A stretch of 64,000 bases of DNA from Burkholderia arboris (lineage in GTDB: Bacteria; Pseudomonadota; Gammaproteobacteria; Burkholderiales; Burkholderiaceae), in assembly GCF_902499125.1 (NCBI RefSeq), contig NZ_CABVPX010000005.1, positions 62,001 to 126,000 on the forward strand, given 5' to 3'. Numbering within the stretch: position 1 is the first letter of the stretch; every line of letters begins with the position of its first letter. A program made the position numbers and the translations under genes. The notes below the pieces were generated by a model. It was not told where the DNA came from, ran no database searches, and saw only the letters and a list, made by a program, of their open reading frames with translations. This document shows positions 18,019 to 30,432 of the stretch, in pieces.

Positions 18019-18289
18019 GCCGAGCGAAGCGAGGATGGAGCGAGCGGGAGGTATACCGGTCTGTTGGGTACTGGTGGGTGTCGGAACCATTGCTCGAACC
18101 ACTCCGGGTTCCTGGCTGGCGCGGACACTTAGGCGGGGTCCACTCCGTGGACTGCGGCACCGGGAAGTCATGCGTTCTCCGAGCGCCTTTCTTTTGGTTA
18201 CTTTTCTTTGGCAAGACAAAGAAAAGTAACCGCCGCCCCGCGCAGGGGCGACGCAAATAGACCGACACGATCACAGGTGCTTCACGAAA
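18019..18289 (-). repeat. Right arm of a 271-bp long inverted repeat
   Basis: Inverted copy of the left arm, exactly the same length with no gaps. Its internal hairpin is at 18196-18231 (loop GCAAGA). The arms are separated by 250 bp, so the element spans 792 bp and could in principle extrude or fold as a giant hairpin in RNA. It lies between argR and the ast operon. Confidence 0.9.
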
Positions 18290-18355
18290 CCGCCGGCGAG
18301 CCGCCCCAAAAGCCTCCATTCACGAAACCGCCGGCGAGCCGCCCCAAAAGCCTCA
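18281..18355. repeat. 38-bp tandem direct repeat at the right end of the inverted-repeat element
   Basis: Two adjacent copies, 18281-18318 and 18319-18355, of a unit beginning TTCACGAAACCGCCGGCGAG and ending in AAAAGCCTC. The first copy overlaps the last bases of the right arm, suggesting that the duplication arose at the element boundary. Confidence 0.85.
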
Positions 18356-18506
18356 AAATACCGACACCCAGCAACGAACCCACCCGCCCGAGAGGGCAAA
18401 ACCAAAACCTTCCGATAGAACCCGTCGCAAATCCGCAAGACGCTTGCGTCACCCTTACCTAAACTTGATCCTGTTGAACCCTCTTACGAAACCGAAAGGA
18501 ACGACC

Positions 18507-19739
18507 ATGACGACCTCGACCGTGAACCGCCAGACATTCGACGAAGTGATGGTGCCGGTATTTTCACCCGCCCCGTTCGTGCCGGATCGCGCAGAGGGCT
18601 CCCGCGTGTGGGACACGGCCGGCCGCGAGTACATCGATTTCGCGTGCGGCATCGCAGTAACGTCGCTCGGCCACGGCCACCCGGAACTGCTGAAAGTCCT
18701 GGACGAACAAAGCCGCAAGCTCTGGCACATCGGCAACGGCTACACGAACGAGCCGGTGCTGCGCCTCGCGAAGCGCCTCGAATCGCTGACCTTCGCCGAC
18801 CGCGCATTCTTCGCGAACTCCGGCGCGGAAGCGAACGAAGCCGCCCTGAAACTCGCACGCCGCGTCGCGTTCGACCGCCACGGCGCCGACAAGGCAGAAA
18901 TCATCTCGTTCGTGCAGTCGTTCCACGGCCGCACGTTCTTCACGGTCAGCGTCGGCGGCCAGCCGAAATACTCGGAAGGCTTCGGCCCCGTGCCGGCCGG
19001 CATCAAGCACCTGCCGTACAACGACATCGAAGCGGCGAAAGCCGCGATCGGCCCGCAAACCTGTGCCGTGATCGTCGAACCCGTGCAAGGCGAAGGCGGC
19101 GTGATCCCGGCCGATCCGGCCTTCCTGAAGGCGCTGCGCGAAGCGTGCGACGCACACGGCGCACTGCTGATTTTCGACGAAGTGCAAACGGGCGTCGGCC
19201 GCACGGGCCAGTTCTACGCGTACATGGACACGGGCGTCACGCCGGACATCCTGACGACCGCGAAGGCACTCGGCAACGGCTTCCCGATCGGCGCAATGCT
19301 GACGACCAACGAACTCGCCGCCCACTTCAAGGTCGGCGTGCACGGCACGACTTACGGCGGCAACCCGCTCGCATCGGCCATCGCGGACAAGGTCGTCGAA
19401 CTGATCGGCGATCCGGCACTGCTCGAAGGCGTGCGTGAACGCAGCGTGCGCCTGAAGGGCGCGCTCGAGCGCATCAACGCACGCTTCGGCATCTTCAAGG
19501 ACGTGCGCGGCAAGGGCCTGCTGGTCGGCGCCGAACTCACCGCCGCATTCGACGGCCGTGCGAAGGACTTCGTCACCGCCGCCGCCGAGAACGGCCTGAT
19601 CATGCTGATCGCCGGCCCGAACGTGCTGCGCTTCGTCCCGTCGCTGGTGATCCCGTTCGACCTGCTCGACGAAGGCATGAAGCGCTTCGAGAAGGCAGTC
19701 GAACAAGTGCTCGCCGCACAGGAAGCCACCGCGCGCTGA
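18507..19739 (+). CDS. astC: Succinylornithine transaminase AstC (AruC)
   Basis: A 410-residue class-III pyridoxal-phosphate aminotransferase. In the arginine succinyltransferase pathway it converts N2-succinylornithine to succinylglutamate semialdehyde; homologues also accept acetylornithine. The PLP lysine is in [14 protein letters not shown], preceded by the cofactor aspartate motif [13 protein letters not shown] and the phosphate-binding [20 protein letters not shown] 18507 follows AAAGGA. It is the first gene of a compact six-gene ast operon, and this context separates it from the biosynthetic ArgD. Confidence 0.93.
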   Translation: MTTSTVNRQTFDEVMVPVFSPAPFVPDRAEGSRVWDTAGREYIDFACGIAVTSLGHGHPELLKVLDEQSRKLWHIGNGYTNEPVLRLAKRLESLTFADRAFFANSGAEANEAALKLARRVAFDRHGADKAEIISFVQSFHGRTFFTVSVGGQPKYSEGFGPVPAGIKHLPYNDIEAAKAAIGPQTCAVIVEPVQGEGGVIPADPAFLKALREACDAHGALLIFDEVQTGVGRTGQFYAYMDTGVTPDILTTAKALGNGFPIGAMLTTNELAAHFKVGVHGTTYGGNPLASAIADKVVELIGDPALLEGVRERSVRLKGALERINARFGIFKDVRGKGLLVGAELTAAFDGRAKDFVTAAAENGLIMLIAGPNVLRFVPSLVIPFDLLDEGMKRFEKAVEQVLAAQEATAR

Positions 19740-19769
19740 TCGGCGCCCCCATCGCAGACAGGAACGACG

Positions 19770-20818
19770 ATGCTATTTGTTCGCCCCGGCAAACTCACGG
19801 ATCTCGATGCGCTCGCGCACATGGCGCGCACCGCGCAGCCGGTCCTGCACTCGCTGCCGCACGACCGCGCGGCGCTCGAAGCGCGCGTGGCGCTCTCCGA
19901 AGATTCGTTTCGCGCGGACGTCGACTTCGCCGGCGAGGAGTTCTACCTCTTCGTGCTCGAGGATTCGTCGACGGGCAAGCTGCTCGGCACGGCGAGCATC
20001 GTGGCCGCGGCCGGCTACTCGGAACCGTTCTACGCGTTCCGTAACGACGCGCTGATCCACGCGTCGCGCGAACTGCACGTGAACCGCAAGATCCACGCGC
20101 TCACGATGTCGCACGAGCTGACTGGCAAGAGCCGGCTCGCGGGCTTCTACGTCGATCCGTCGCTGCGCGGCGACGCGGCCGCGCACCTGATCTCGCGCGC
20201 CCGGATGATGTACATCGCCGCGAACCGACGCCGCTTCACGCCCGAAGTGTTCACGCTGCTGCTCGGCGTGAGCGACGGCAACGGCGCATCGCCGTTCTGG
20301 GAAGCGGTGGGGCGCAAGTTCTTCGGCCGCAACTTCACCGACGTCGACATCGCATCGGGCGGCCGCAGCCGCACGTTCATCGCGGAAGTGATGCCGGCCT
20401 ATCCGCTCTACGTGCCGCTCCTGCCGGAAGCCGCGCAGCGCGTGCTCGGCGAGCCGAACGAAACGGCCTTGCTCGCATACGACATCCATCTCGAGGAAGG
20501 CTTCGAGCCCGACCGCTTCGTCGACATCTTCGACGCGGGCCCGGTGCTGACCGCGCAGGTCGACCGCACCGCATGCGTGAAGCAGGCGTCGGAGCGTATC
20601 GTGCGCGAGGCCGCGCACCAGCAGGGCGACGTCGCCTACATGGTGTCGACTGGCAGCGGCGAATCGTTCCGCTGCGTGCTGGCCGACCTGCCGGGCGACA
20701 CGGCCGACGCGCCGCTGGCCGGCGACGTGCGCGCGGCGCTCGATGTGAAGGATGGCGATGTCGTGCGCTGCGTGCCGCTGCACCGCCGCGACGATGAAGA
20801 TTTGACGGGAGACGCAGC

Positions 20819-20822
<4 letters not shown>
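19770..20822 (+). CDS. aruF: Arginine/ornithine N-succinyltransferase alpha subunit (AruF)
   Basis: A 350-residue AstA-family acyltransferase. With the next gene it forms the heteromeric enzyme that transfers succinyl from succinyl-CoA to the alpha-amino group of arginine or ornithine, the first step of the pathway. The opening MLFVRPGKLTDLDALAHMA and the conserved LTGKSRLAGFYVDPSLRG and GNGASPFWEAVGRKFF segments are family signatures. ATG 19770 has AGGA upstream. The subunit pair overlaps by four bases (ATGA). The two-subunit form is typical of Pseudomonas and Burkholderia; enterobacteria have a single AstA. Confidence 0.93.
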
Positions 20823-23321
<2,499 letters not shown>

Positions 23322-23335
23322 TCGAGGGAACGACG

Positions 23336-24676
23336 ATGAACGCACAAGAAGCCAATTTCGACGGGCTCGTCGGCCCGACCCACAACTACGCCGGCCTGTC
23401 GTTCGGCAACGTGGCGTCGCTCAACAACGAGAAGTCGGCCGCGAACCCGAAGGCCGCCGCGAAACAGGGGCTGCGCAAGATGAAGCAGCTCGCGGATCTC
23501 GGGTTCGCGCAGGGCGTGCTGCCGCCGCAGGAGCGGCCGTCGCTGCGCCTGTTGCGCGAGCTCGGTTTCTCGGGCAAGGACGCGGACGTGATTGCGAAGG
23601 CCGCGAAGCAGGCGCCCGAGCTGCTCGCCGCGGCGAGTTCGGCGTCGGCGATGTGGACCGCGAACGCGGCCACCGTCAGCCCGTCGGCCGACACGAGCGA
23701 CGGCCGCGTGCACTTCACGCCGGCGAACCTGTGCAGCAAGCTGCATCGCGCGATCGAGCACGACGCGACGCGTCGCACGCTGTCGACGCTGTTCGCCGAT
23801 CCCGCGCATTTCGCGGTGCATGAAGCGCTGACGGGCACGCCGGCACTCGGCGACGAAGGCGCGGCGAACCACACGCGCTTTTGCGCCGAATACGGCAAGC
23901 CGGGCATCGAGTTCTTCGTGTACGGCCGCGCGGAATACCGCCGCGGGCCCGAGCCGAAGCGCTTCCCGGCACGCCAGACCTTCGAGGCGAGCCGCGCGGT
24001 CGCGCATCGCCACGGTCTGGCCGAAGAAGCGACGGTCTATGCGCAGCAGGATCCGGACGTGATCGACGCGGGCGTGTTCCACAACGACGTGATCTCGGTC
24101 GGCAACCGCGACACGCTGTTCACGCACGAGCGCGCGTTCGTCAACAAGCAGGCAATCTACGACACGCTGACCGCTGCGCTCGACGCACGCGGTGCGCGCC
24201 TGAACGTGATCGAGGTGCCGGAAGCTGCCGTGAGCGTGAACGACGCGGTGACGTCGTACCTGTTCAACAGCCAGCTGCTGTCGCGCGCGGACGGTTCGCA
24301 AGTGCTCGTCGTGCCGCAGGAATGCCGCGAGAACGCGAACGTTGCCGCCTATCTCGACCAGCTCGCAGCTGGCAACGGCCCGATTCACGACGTGCTCGTG
24401 TTCGACCTGCGCGAAAGCATGAAGAATGGCGGCGGGCCCGCGTGCCTGCGCCTGCGCGTCGTGCTGAACGACGCGGAGCGCGCGGCCGTCACGTCGAACG
24501 TGTGGATCAACGACACGCTGTTCGCGTCGCTCGACACGTGGATCGACAAGCACTACCGCGATCGCCTTGCACCGTCGGACCTCGCCGATCCGGCGCTGCT
24601 CGAGGAATCGCGCACGGCGCTCGACGAGCTCACGCAGATCCTGCACGTCGGTTCGCTGTATGACTTCCAGCGCTGA
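23336..24676 (+). CDS. astB: N-succinylarginine dihydrolase AstB
   Basis: A 446-residue enzyme of the amidinotransferase fold that hydrolyses N2-succinylarginine to succinylornithine, two ammonia and CO2. The family opening is [21 protein letters not shown]; the catalytic residues lie in [12 protein letters not shown] (His) and [12 protein letters not shown] (nucleophilic Cys). ATG 23336 follows GAGGGAACG. Placed after astD and overlapping the astE leader, it completes the pathway. Length equals that of E. coli AstB (447). Confidence 0.95.
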   Translation: MNAQEANFDGLVGPTHNYAGLSFGNVASLNNEKSAANPKAAAKQGLRKMKQLADLGFAQGVLPPQERPSLRLLRELGFSGKDADVIAKAAKQAPELLAAASSASAMWTANAATVSPSADTSDGRVHFTPANLCSKLHRAIEHDATRRTLSTLFADPAHFAVHEALTGTPALGDEGAANHTRFCAEYGKPGIEFFVYGRAEYRRGPEPKRFPARQTFEASRAVAHRHGLAEEATVYAQQDPDVIDAGVFHNDVISVGNRDTLFTHERAFVNKQAIYDTLTAALDARGARLNVIEVPEAAVSVNDAVTSYLFNSQLLSRADGSQVLVVPQECRENANVAAYLDQLAAGNGPIHDVLVFDLRESMKNGGGPACLRLRVVLNDAERAAVTSNVWINDTLFASLDTWIDKHYRDRLAPSDLADPALLEESRTALDELTQILHVGSLYDFQR

Positions 24677-24683
24677 GGCACGG

Positions 24684-25727
24684 ATGCCGCCCACCGCGCT
24701 GCTCGACGATTTTCTCGCGTTCACGCTGGACGGCAGCGTGCCGGCCGAGCAGCACGGTAGCTGCGCGGGCGGTGCGGTGCGCTGGCGGTGGCCCGGCGAC
24801 GGGCTGCTCGTGCTCGAACCGGCGGCAGCCGACGCGGCGGCTCGCCCGAGCGTGCTCGTGTCGGCCGGCGTGCATGGCGACGAGACGGCGCCGATCGAGC
24901 TGCTGTCGATGCTCGTGCGCGATCTCGCGTCGGGCGCGCTGCCGCTCGCGTGCCGGCTGCTCGTCGTGCTCGGCAACGTGCCGGCGATGCGCGCGGGCGA
25001 ACGCTATCTCGACGACGACCTGAACCGCCTGTTCAGCGGCCGTCACGCGCAGGTGCCCGCGAGCCGCGAAGCGCCGCGCGCCGTGCAGCTCGAAGCGGCG
25101 GCCGCCGCGTTCTTCGCGGCCGCGCCGGCAGGCAGCGCACGCTGGCATATCGACATGCATACGGCGATCCGCGCATCGGTGTTCGAGCAGTTCGCACTGC
25201 TGCCGCACACGGGCACACCGCCGACGCGCACGATGGTCGAATGGCTCGGCGATGCGCGCATCGCGGCCGTGCTGCTGCATACCGCGAAGGGCAACACGTA
25301 TTCGCATTTCACGGCCGAGCACTGCGGCGCGCTCGCGTGCACGCTCGAACTCGGCAAGGTGCGGCCGTTCGGCCAGAACGACCTGACGCGTTTCGCACCG
25401 GCCGACCGGGCGGTGCGCAAGCTGGTGTCGGGGGCGTCGACGGATGTTGATGCGCGAGGCGGCCATCCGTCGCTGCCGCGCGTCTTCACGGTGATCGACC
25501 AGATCACGAAGCAGAGCGACGCGCTCGAGCTGTTCGTCGCGGCCGACGTCGCGAACTTCACCGCGTTCGCGCGCGGCACGGTGCTCGCGCAGGACGGCGA
25601 CTACCGCTACACGGTGACGCACGACGAGGAGCGGATCGTGTTCCCGAATCCGACGGTGAAGCCTGGCCTGCGCGCCGGTCTGCTCGTGATCGACACGACG
25701 CGCGAGACGATTGCGGCACTCGTCTGA
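24684..25727 (+). CDS. astE: Succinylglutamate desuccinylase AstE
   Basis: A 347-residue zinc peptidase-like enzyme (aspartoacylase/AstE family) that splits N-succinylglutamate into succinate and glutamate, the last step. Zinc ligands are visible as [12 protein letters not shown] (HxxE) and [12 protein letters not shown] 24684 is preferred because GAGG sits five bases before it; an ATG at 24660, inside the end of astB, lacks such a site and would add eight residues. The frame is open further upstream as a shadow of astB. Confidence 0.93.
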   Translation: MPPTALLDDFLAFTLDGSVPAEQHGSCAGGAVRWRWPGDGLLVLEPAAADAAARPSVLVSAGVHGDETAPIELLSMLVRDLASGALPLACRLLVVLGNVPAMRAGERYLDDDLNRLFSGRHAQVPASREAPRAVQLEAAAAAFFAAAPAGSARWHIDMHTAIRASVFEQFALLPHTGTPPTRTMVEWLGDARIAAVLLHTAKGNTYSHFTAEHCGALACTLELGKVRPFGQNDLTRFAPADRAVRKLVSGASTDVDARGGHPSLPRVFTVIDQITKQSDALELFVAADVANFTAFARGTVLAQDGDYRYTVTHDEERIVFPNPTVKPGLRAGLLVIDTTRETIAALV

Positions 25728-26007
25728 CCGATCGGCACGGCCGCACTCGGCGTGCGACCCCGCCTTGCGTATTTGCGACATCGTCTTGCAAGTTTGGCGG
25801 CCGGCCCGGACGGCGTTGCGTGCGCACCGCAGCATCGTGCGCCGACGGCCGCTTTGCCATACCGGGCCGCGCGGATTGGTACAATCGCGGCCTTGCGGCT
25901 GTTGCGCCGCATCACGGCGCGGCAGCCGCATTGCCGTGGTCATCTGACCCTGCAATGATGCATGCGCCCGTAGTTCCGGAACATTCGAGTATCGAGGAGA
26001 ACACCTG

Positions 26008-26802
26008 ATGAAGTTGGATTGGCGTAAAGTGGCCGCGCATGCGGTGGTGGCGGCATCGGCGGTGGCGGCAGGCAGCGCGGTTGCCGCGGATCTCAAGGAG
26101 ATCCGGTTCGGCGTCGAGGCCTCGTACGCACCGTTCGAATACAAGACGCCCGACGGCAAGCTGACCGGCTTCGACATCGACATCGGCAACGCGGTGTGCG
26201 CGAAGCTGAAGACGAAGTGCGTGTGGGTCGAGAACGACTTCGACGGCCTGATCCCTGCGCTGCAGGCACGCAAGTTCGACGCGATCAACTCGGACATGAC
26301 GATCACCGATCAGCGCAAGCACGCGATCGCGTTCACCGACCCGATCTATACGATTCCGAACCAGCTGATCGCGAAGCAGGGCAGCGGCCTGCTGCCGACC
26401 CCGCAGTCGCTGAAGGGCAAGCGCGTCGGCGTGCTGCAGGGCACGATCCAGGAAGCGTACGCGAAGAAGAAGTGGGCGCCGGTCGGCGTTGAAGTCGTGC
26501 CGTACCAGACGCAGGATCTGGCCTATGCCGACCTGAAGTCGGGCCGTCTCGACGCGACGTTCCAGGATTCGGAAGCCGGCTCGAAGGGCTTCCTGACGAA
26601 GCCGCAAGGCCAGGGCTTCGCGTTCGCGGGCGGCACGGTCAGCGACACCGAGATCCTCGGCTCGGGTGTCGGCTTCGGCCTGCGCAAGAACGACGCGGCG
26701 CTGAAGACCGCGCTCGATCAGGCGCTGAAGGACCTGAAGGCCGACGGCACGATCGACAACCTCGCGAAGAAGTACTTCAGCGTGCCCGTGACGCTCAAGT
26801 AA
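26008..26802 (+). CDS. aotJ: Arginine/ornithine-binding periplasmic protein AotJ (ArgT/HisJ type)
   Basis: A 264-residue periplasmic binding protein of the lysine/arginine/ornithine family, with a signal peptide ending in AVA|ADLKEI. Core motifs are FGVEASYAPFEYKTPDGKLTGFDID and INSDMTITDQRKHAIAFTDPIY, the ligand-binding segments of LAO/HisJ proteins. A GAGGAG ribosome-binding site precedes the ATG. It lies behind the ast operon, 9 kb from aotQMP, but its type and position make it the likely partner of that permease. In the 280 bp before it, TACAAT at 25880-25885 is a good -10 hexamer (a TTGCCA at 25854 is spaced 20 bp, too far), so it probably has its own promoter. Confidence 0.9.
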   Translation: MKLDWRKVAAHAVVAASAVAAGSAVAADLKEIRFGVEASYAPFEYKTPDGKLTGFDIDIGNAVCAKLKTKCVWVENDFDGLIPALQARKFDAINSDMTITDQRKHAIAFTDPIYTIPNQLIAKQGSGLLPTPQSLKGKRVGVLQGTIQEAYAKKKWAPVGVEVVPYQTQDLAYADLKSGRLDATFQDSEAGSKGFLTKPQGQGFAFAGGTVSDTEILGSGVGFGLRKNDAALKTALDQALKDLKADGTIDNLAKKYFSVPVTLK

Positions 26803-26829
26803 GCGTTTCGTTCGAACGCACGATGCAAG

Positions 26830-26862
26830 CAAACCGGCCGCTGATGCGGCCGGTTTGTTTTT
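26830..26862 (+). terminator. Strong intrinsic terminator after aotJ
   Basis: A perfect 12-bp stem CAAACCGGCCGC / GCGGCCGGTTTG with loop TGAT is followed by five T residues. It closes the aot/ast region. Confidence 0.9.
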
Positions 26863-26894
26863 GCGGAGCGCAAACGCCGGGGGCGGCCCGGGCG

Positions 26895-28385
26895 TCAGCC
26901 GTGCTGGGCGGGGAAGAACCGCCCCAGCTCACGCGCGAGCTCGTTGAGGATGCTCATTTCCTGTTGCGAGATCTTGCGGGCCGGCTGCGCGCCGGCCCAG
27001 TCGCCGTACAGCAGCGCGACCGTGGTCGTATCGACGCGCACCGGCAGCAGCACGAACGCGCGCGTGTCGTCGAACACGTCGAGGTACCACGCGGGCAGGC
27101 GCTTGAGCATCTTCGGTTCCTGCGCCTGCTCGATGAAGATGCCGACCGAATTGGTGATCGCGAGATGGAACACGTCCGGTTCGAAGCGCTCGTCGAAGCG
27201 CAGCCGGTAGAGCGCCGCGTCGACGCCGGGACCGAAGCCCAGGCGCGCGGCGAAGGTGCCGTCGTCGTGCCGGACGAACATCACGGTGCGCGTGAATGCG
27301 AGGCTGGCGAGCAGGCTTTCCGACGCGAGCGCGAGCACCGGCGTCAGCACATGCTCGGACGGCAGCGCACGCAGGTCGGCGAGGCCGGCTTCGAGGCAGG
27401 CCTCGGGTTCGGCCTGGGCTCGCGCGATCGCATCGGCGTTCGCGCGCAGTTCGACGATCTCGCGCATCACCGTGTCGCTCGCTTCCTCGTGCGCGAGCTG
27501 CTCGGCGATCTCGACGAGTGCGTCGGGTTCCGTGTCGAGCGCCAGCGCATAGTGCTGCGCAAGCGCGTCGATGTGCGCATCGCGCTGCGGACTGTCGGGC
27601 ATCGCGAGCGCGCTCGCGACGTCGGTCGAGCAGCGGCTCACCGCACGCAGCCAGTTCACGCGCTCGATCCGCTCCTCGTCGGCGGGGAGTTCGCGGCCGA
27701 ATGCGTCGACGCGGTTCAGATGGTGGTGATCGTCGGCGATGCCGTCCCGGATCGTGTCGGGCAGCCGCCAGCGCGTGGCCGCGTCGAGCCCGATCTCGTC
27801 GAAGCCGACGCCGAGCACGGCGACGCAGGCGGCCGATTCGTCGCCATGCATCTCCGCTGCGCGGCGGCGGATCTTGTCCCATTCGCTGTCGAGATAGCAG
27901 ACCACCAGCAGCTTGCCGACCTGGCGCATCAGCGTACAGACGACGGCTTCCTCGCCCGCGCGCAGGTCGGCGCGCTCGGTGAGCTTGCGTGCGACGCAGC
28001 CGGACAGCAGCGCACGGTTCAATTCCAGCTTCGCGTCGATGCGCCGCGGCGTGCTGTGGTGGAAATGGTCGACGAGCTTCAGCCCGACGACGAGATGGCC
28101 GACGGCGTCCATGCCGAGCACCATCAGGGCGCGGGTCACGGTCGTGATGTTGCCGCCGAACGCCATGTACATCGCGGAATTCGCGAGCCGCAGCACTTTC
28201 TGCGTGAGCGCGAAATCCGACAGCACGACGCGCACGAGCGCGGTGAAGTCGAGGTCGTCGTTCTTCATCGCGGCCATCGTGGCGCGCAGCGATTCCGACA
28301 GCAACGGGAAATCGCCCCGTTCGTTCATCCGGGCCCACAGCTTGTCGAGCAACGCAGTGCGGGGCAGGTGTTCGGTGATTGACAT
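26895..28385 (-). CDS. HDOD-domain signalling protein with a C-terminal GAF-like domain
   Basis: A 496-residue cytoplasmic protein. The N-terminal HDOD domain (about residues 15-215) is a divergent HD domain without the metal-binding HD pair; visible pieces are FPLLSESLRATMAAM, FALTQKVLRLANSAMY and ALMVLGMDAVGHLVV. The C-terminal part (about 320-490) resembles a GAF-type sensor (RTVMFVRHDDGTFAARLGFG, AFVLLPVRVDTTTVALLYGD). Such proteins act in signalling, often linked to cyclic di-GMP or stress. It sits 25 bp downstream of the GGDEF-EAL gene on the same strand and is very probably cotranscribed. Its precise role is unknown. Confidence 0.85.
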   Translation of the reverse strand: MSITEHLPRTALLDKLWARMNERGDFPLLSESLRATMAAMKNDDLDFTALVRVVLSDFALTQKVLRLANSAMYMAFGGNITTVTRALMVLGMDAVGHLVVGLKLVDHFHHSTPRRIDAKLELNRALLSGCVARKLTERADLRAGEEAVVCTLMRQVGKLLVVCYLDSEWDKIRRRAAEMHGDESAACVAVLGVGFDEIGLDAATRWRLPDTIRDGIADDHHHLNRVDAFGRELPADEERIERVNWLRAVSRCSTDVASALAMPDSPQRDAHIDALAQHYALALDTEPDALVEIAEQLAHEEASDTVMREIVELRANADAIARAQAEPEACLEAGLADLRALPSEHVLTPVLALASESLLASLAFTRTVMFVRHDDGTFAARLGFGPGVDAALYRLRFDERFEPDVFHLAITNSVGIFIEQAQEPKMLKRLPAWYLDVFDDTRAFVLLPVRVDTTTVALLYGDWAGAQPARKISQQEMSILNELARELGRFFPAQHG

Positions 28386-28410
28386 ACGGATCTGTCCGGT
28401 TCGCCGCGCG

Positions 28411-30246
28411 TCAGGCGGCGGCGTGCAGGTGCAGCTGCTGCGCCTCGAAGCGCCGCGCGAGCTCCTCGGACGGCAGCGCCTGGCAGACGAGCCAGCCCTG
28501 GATGTGATTGCAGCCCATCTCCGTCAGCAGCTCGCGCTGCGCCTCGGTCTCGACGCCTTCGGCGACGAGCTCGAGATCCAGTGTTTGCGCGAGGCCGACC
28601 ACTGCCGACACGATCGCGCGGTCGTTGCGCGACGTCAGCAGGTTCTCGACGAAGCTGCGGTCGATCTTCAGCTTCGCGAGCGGGAAGCGCTGCAGATAGG
28701 CGAGGCTCGAGTACCCGGTGCCGAAATCGTCGATCGCGAAGCGGATGCCGAGATCGGTCAGCTCCTCGAGCAGCACTTTCGCGTGCGCGGGATCGTGCAT
28801 CAGCAGGCTTTCGGTGATTTCGAGCACGATGCGGCGCGGGTCGATGCCCGTCAGCGCGATCGCCTCGCGCACGCTCTGCGTGAAGCGCGGGTCGCGGAAC
28901 TGCTGCGGCGACACGTTGACGGCCACGTATTGCAGCGCGAGCCCCTGGCCGTCCCAGGCAACGAGTTGCATGCACGCGGCCTTGAGCACCCAGTTGCCGA
29001 GGTAGTTGATCAGGCCGATCGATTCGGCGAGCGGAATGAAGGTCGCGGGCGGCACGAGGCCGTGCACCGGATGGCGCCAGCGGATCAGCGCCTCGACGCC
29101 GACCACCGCGCCCGACTGGCTGCGCGTGATCGGCTGGAAATGGAGCGAAAACTCGCCGTTGCGCACGCCGTCGTACAGGTCGGCTTCGAGCTTGAGCCGC
29201 TCGGCGTCGGCCGGATCGTCGACGGGCGCATGGAAGGCGAGCGCGTTGCCGCCCGATGCCTTCGCTTGCGCGAGCGCATGGTCGGCGCGGCGCAGCAGCG
29301 GACTGTGATGCTGCGCCCGATGCGGCGCGGCACGTTCGTCGGGGTAGAGCGCGATGCCGATGCTCGCCGACAAGTGCACGGTCTGCCCCTGGTACACGTA
29401 GGGCTCGCGCACCGCGGCCTGCAGCCGGCGCGCGAGCGCGTCGGCGGTATTGCTCGCCTGCGTGCGGCCGGAGGCGCTCAGCACGACCGCGAACTTGTCG
29501 CTCGCGACGCGCGCGAGCTGCTCGTTCGGCGTGACGAGCGCCTTCAGCCGCTGCGCGGTCTCGCGCAGCAGCGTGTCGCCCGCGTCGTAGCCGAGCGCGC
29601 GGTTGATCCGCTGGTAGTCGTCGAGGTCGAGCAGCAGCAGCGCCGCGCAGGTGCCGTCCTCGTCGGCGGTCTGCTGCGCGCGCATCAGCGCCGGCACGAG
29701 CGCGGACAGGTTGTCGAGCCCCGTCATCGGATCGTGGTGCATTTCATACGTCAGCTTTGCTTCGAGCGCGCGCCACGACGACACGTCGAACGCCGCGATC
29801 GCGAAGCCGTCGACGCCGTGATGGCGGCTCTTGAACGCGCGGATCTCGACGTCCAGCGGGTAGGTGAGCGACTTGACGATGCACATCGTCGCCTTCTCGA
29901 CCTGGCCGGAACGCGCGGCGCGGGCAAGCAGCCCTTCGAGCGCCGGGGTATCCTGTTCGGCGATGAGGTCGCGCAGCGTCAGCGTGTGCAGATAGTCGCG
30001 GTGATAGCCGATGAAGCGCAGGCTCGCGTCGGAGACGTACAGAAAGCGCAGCTCGCGGTCGACATGGGCGAGGAAGTCCACCGTGCCGACCGTCTGTTCC
30101 AGCCAGTTGCGCACGGAATCGTCGCGGCGCGGCGCGCCGGCGCGCGCGGGCATCAGCGCGCCGCCCGACCAGGCGAAGCGGCGCAGCGTATGCAAGGCGC
30201 TGCGCCAGGAGCCCTTGCGTGACGTCTGTTTCCTGTTGGCTTCCAT
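28411..30246 (-). CDS. PAS-GGDEF-EAL cyclic di-GMP phosphodiesterase candidate
   Basis: A 611-residue protein with PAS (about 50-165), GGDEF (170-335) and EAL (350-605) domains and no membrane span. The diguanylate cyclase motif is degenerate: residues 248-252 read ASDKF in place of GGDEF, so synthesis is unlikely. The EAL domain keeps its catalytic set: EAL at 385-387, VNVSP, EITES, DDFGTGYSSL, KIDRSFV and EGVET. It is therefore expected to hydrolyse cyclic di-GMP, perhaps with the GGDEF part as a GTP-sensing module. First gene of a two-gene unit with the HDOD protein. Confidence 0.9.
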   Translation of the reverse strand: MEANRKQTSRKGSWRSALHTLRRFAWSGGALMPARAGAPRRDDSVRNWLEQTVGTVDFLAHVDRELRFLYVSDASLRFIGYHRDYLHTLTLRDLIAEQDTPALEGLLARAARSGQVEKATMCIVKSLTYPLDVEIRAFKSRHHGVDGFAIAAFDVSSWRALEAKLTYEMHHDPMTGLDNLSALVPALMRAQQTADEDGTCAALLLLDLDDYQRINRALGYDAGDTLLRETAQRLKALVTPNEQLARVASDKFAVVLSASGRTQASNTADALARRLQAAVREPYVYQGQTVHLSASIGIALYPDERAAPHRAQHHSPLLRRADHALAQAKASGGNALAFHAPVDDPADAERLKLEADLYDGVRNGEFSLHFQPITRSQSGAVVGVEALIRWRHPVHGLVPPATFIPLAESIGLINYLGNWVLKAACMQLVAWDGQGLALQYVAVNVSPQQFRDPRFTQSVREAIALTGIDPRRIVLEITESLLMHDPAHAKVLLEELTDLGIRFAIDDFGTGYSSLAYLQRFPLAKLKIDRSFVENLLTSRNDRAIVSAVVGLAQTLDLELVAEGVETEAQRELLTEMGCNHIQGWLVCQALPSEELARRFEAQQLHLHAAA

Positions 30247-30432
30247 GTTTCTCGCTGACGTGAAGGGCTGGAACCGGTTGTCCGCAAGGAATAACGGCAG
30301 ACTGTGCGGAATCTTTAACGGACCGGCCGCGGCTGGCGCTGCCGGCGGTCCGGATCGTATGCGCAGGTGTTCGACAGGCGAACGCCTACGTGGCCTACAT
30401 CGAGGCTGACTTTATAAGAAATGAGGACGCAG

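Larger units (their letters stand above)
17472..18506. other. 1-kb gene-free region between argR and astC
   Basis: No gene is accepted here. The stretch is dominated by a large inverted repeat (271-bp arms at 17498-17768 and 18019-18289), a 250-bp unique centre (17769-18018) that is more AT-rich than its surroundings, and a 38-bp tandem duplication at 18281-18355. The final 150 bp (18356-18506) should carry the ast promoter and ArgR sites, which I cannot place with confidence. All open frames in the arms mirror the repeat and look non-coding. Confidence 0.7.

Noticed and set aside
17468..18319. Several short open frames inside the inverted-repeat arms
   Set aside because: They exist on both strands of both arms and mirror each other; the translation runs through the 36-bp hairpin. 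Best explained as repeat DNA.
17472..18506. Insertion sequence between argR and astC
   Set aside because: No transposase frame and no flanking target duplication were seen; kept as a repeat element of unknown type.
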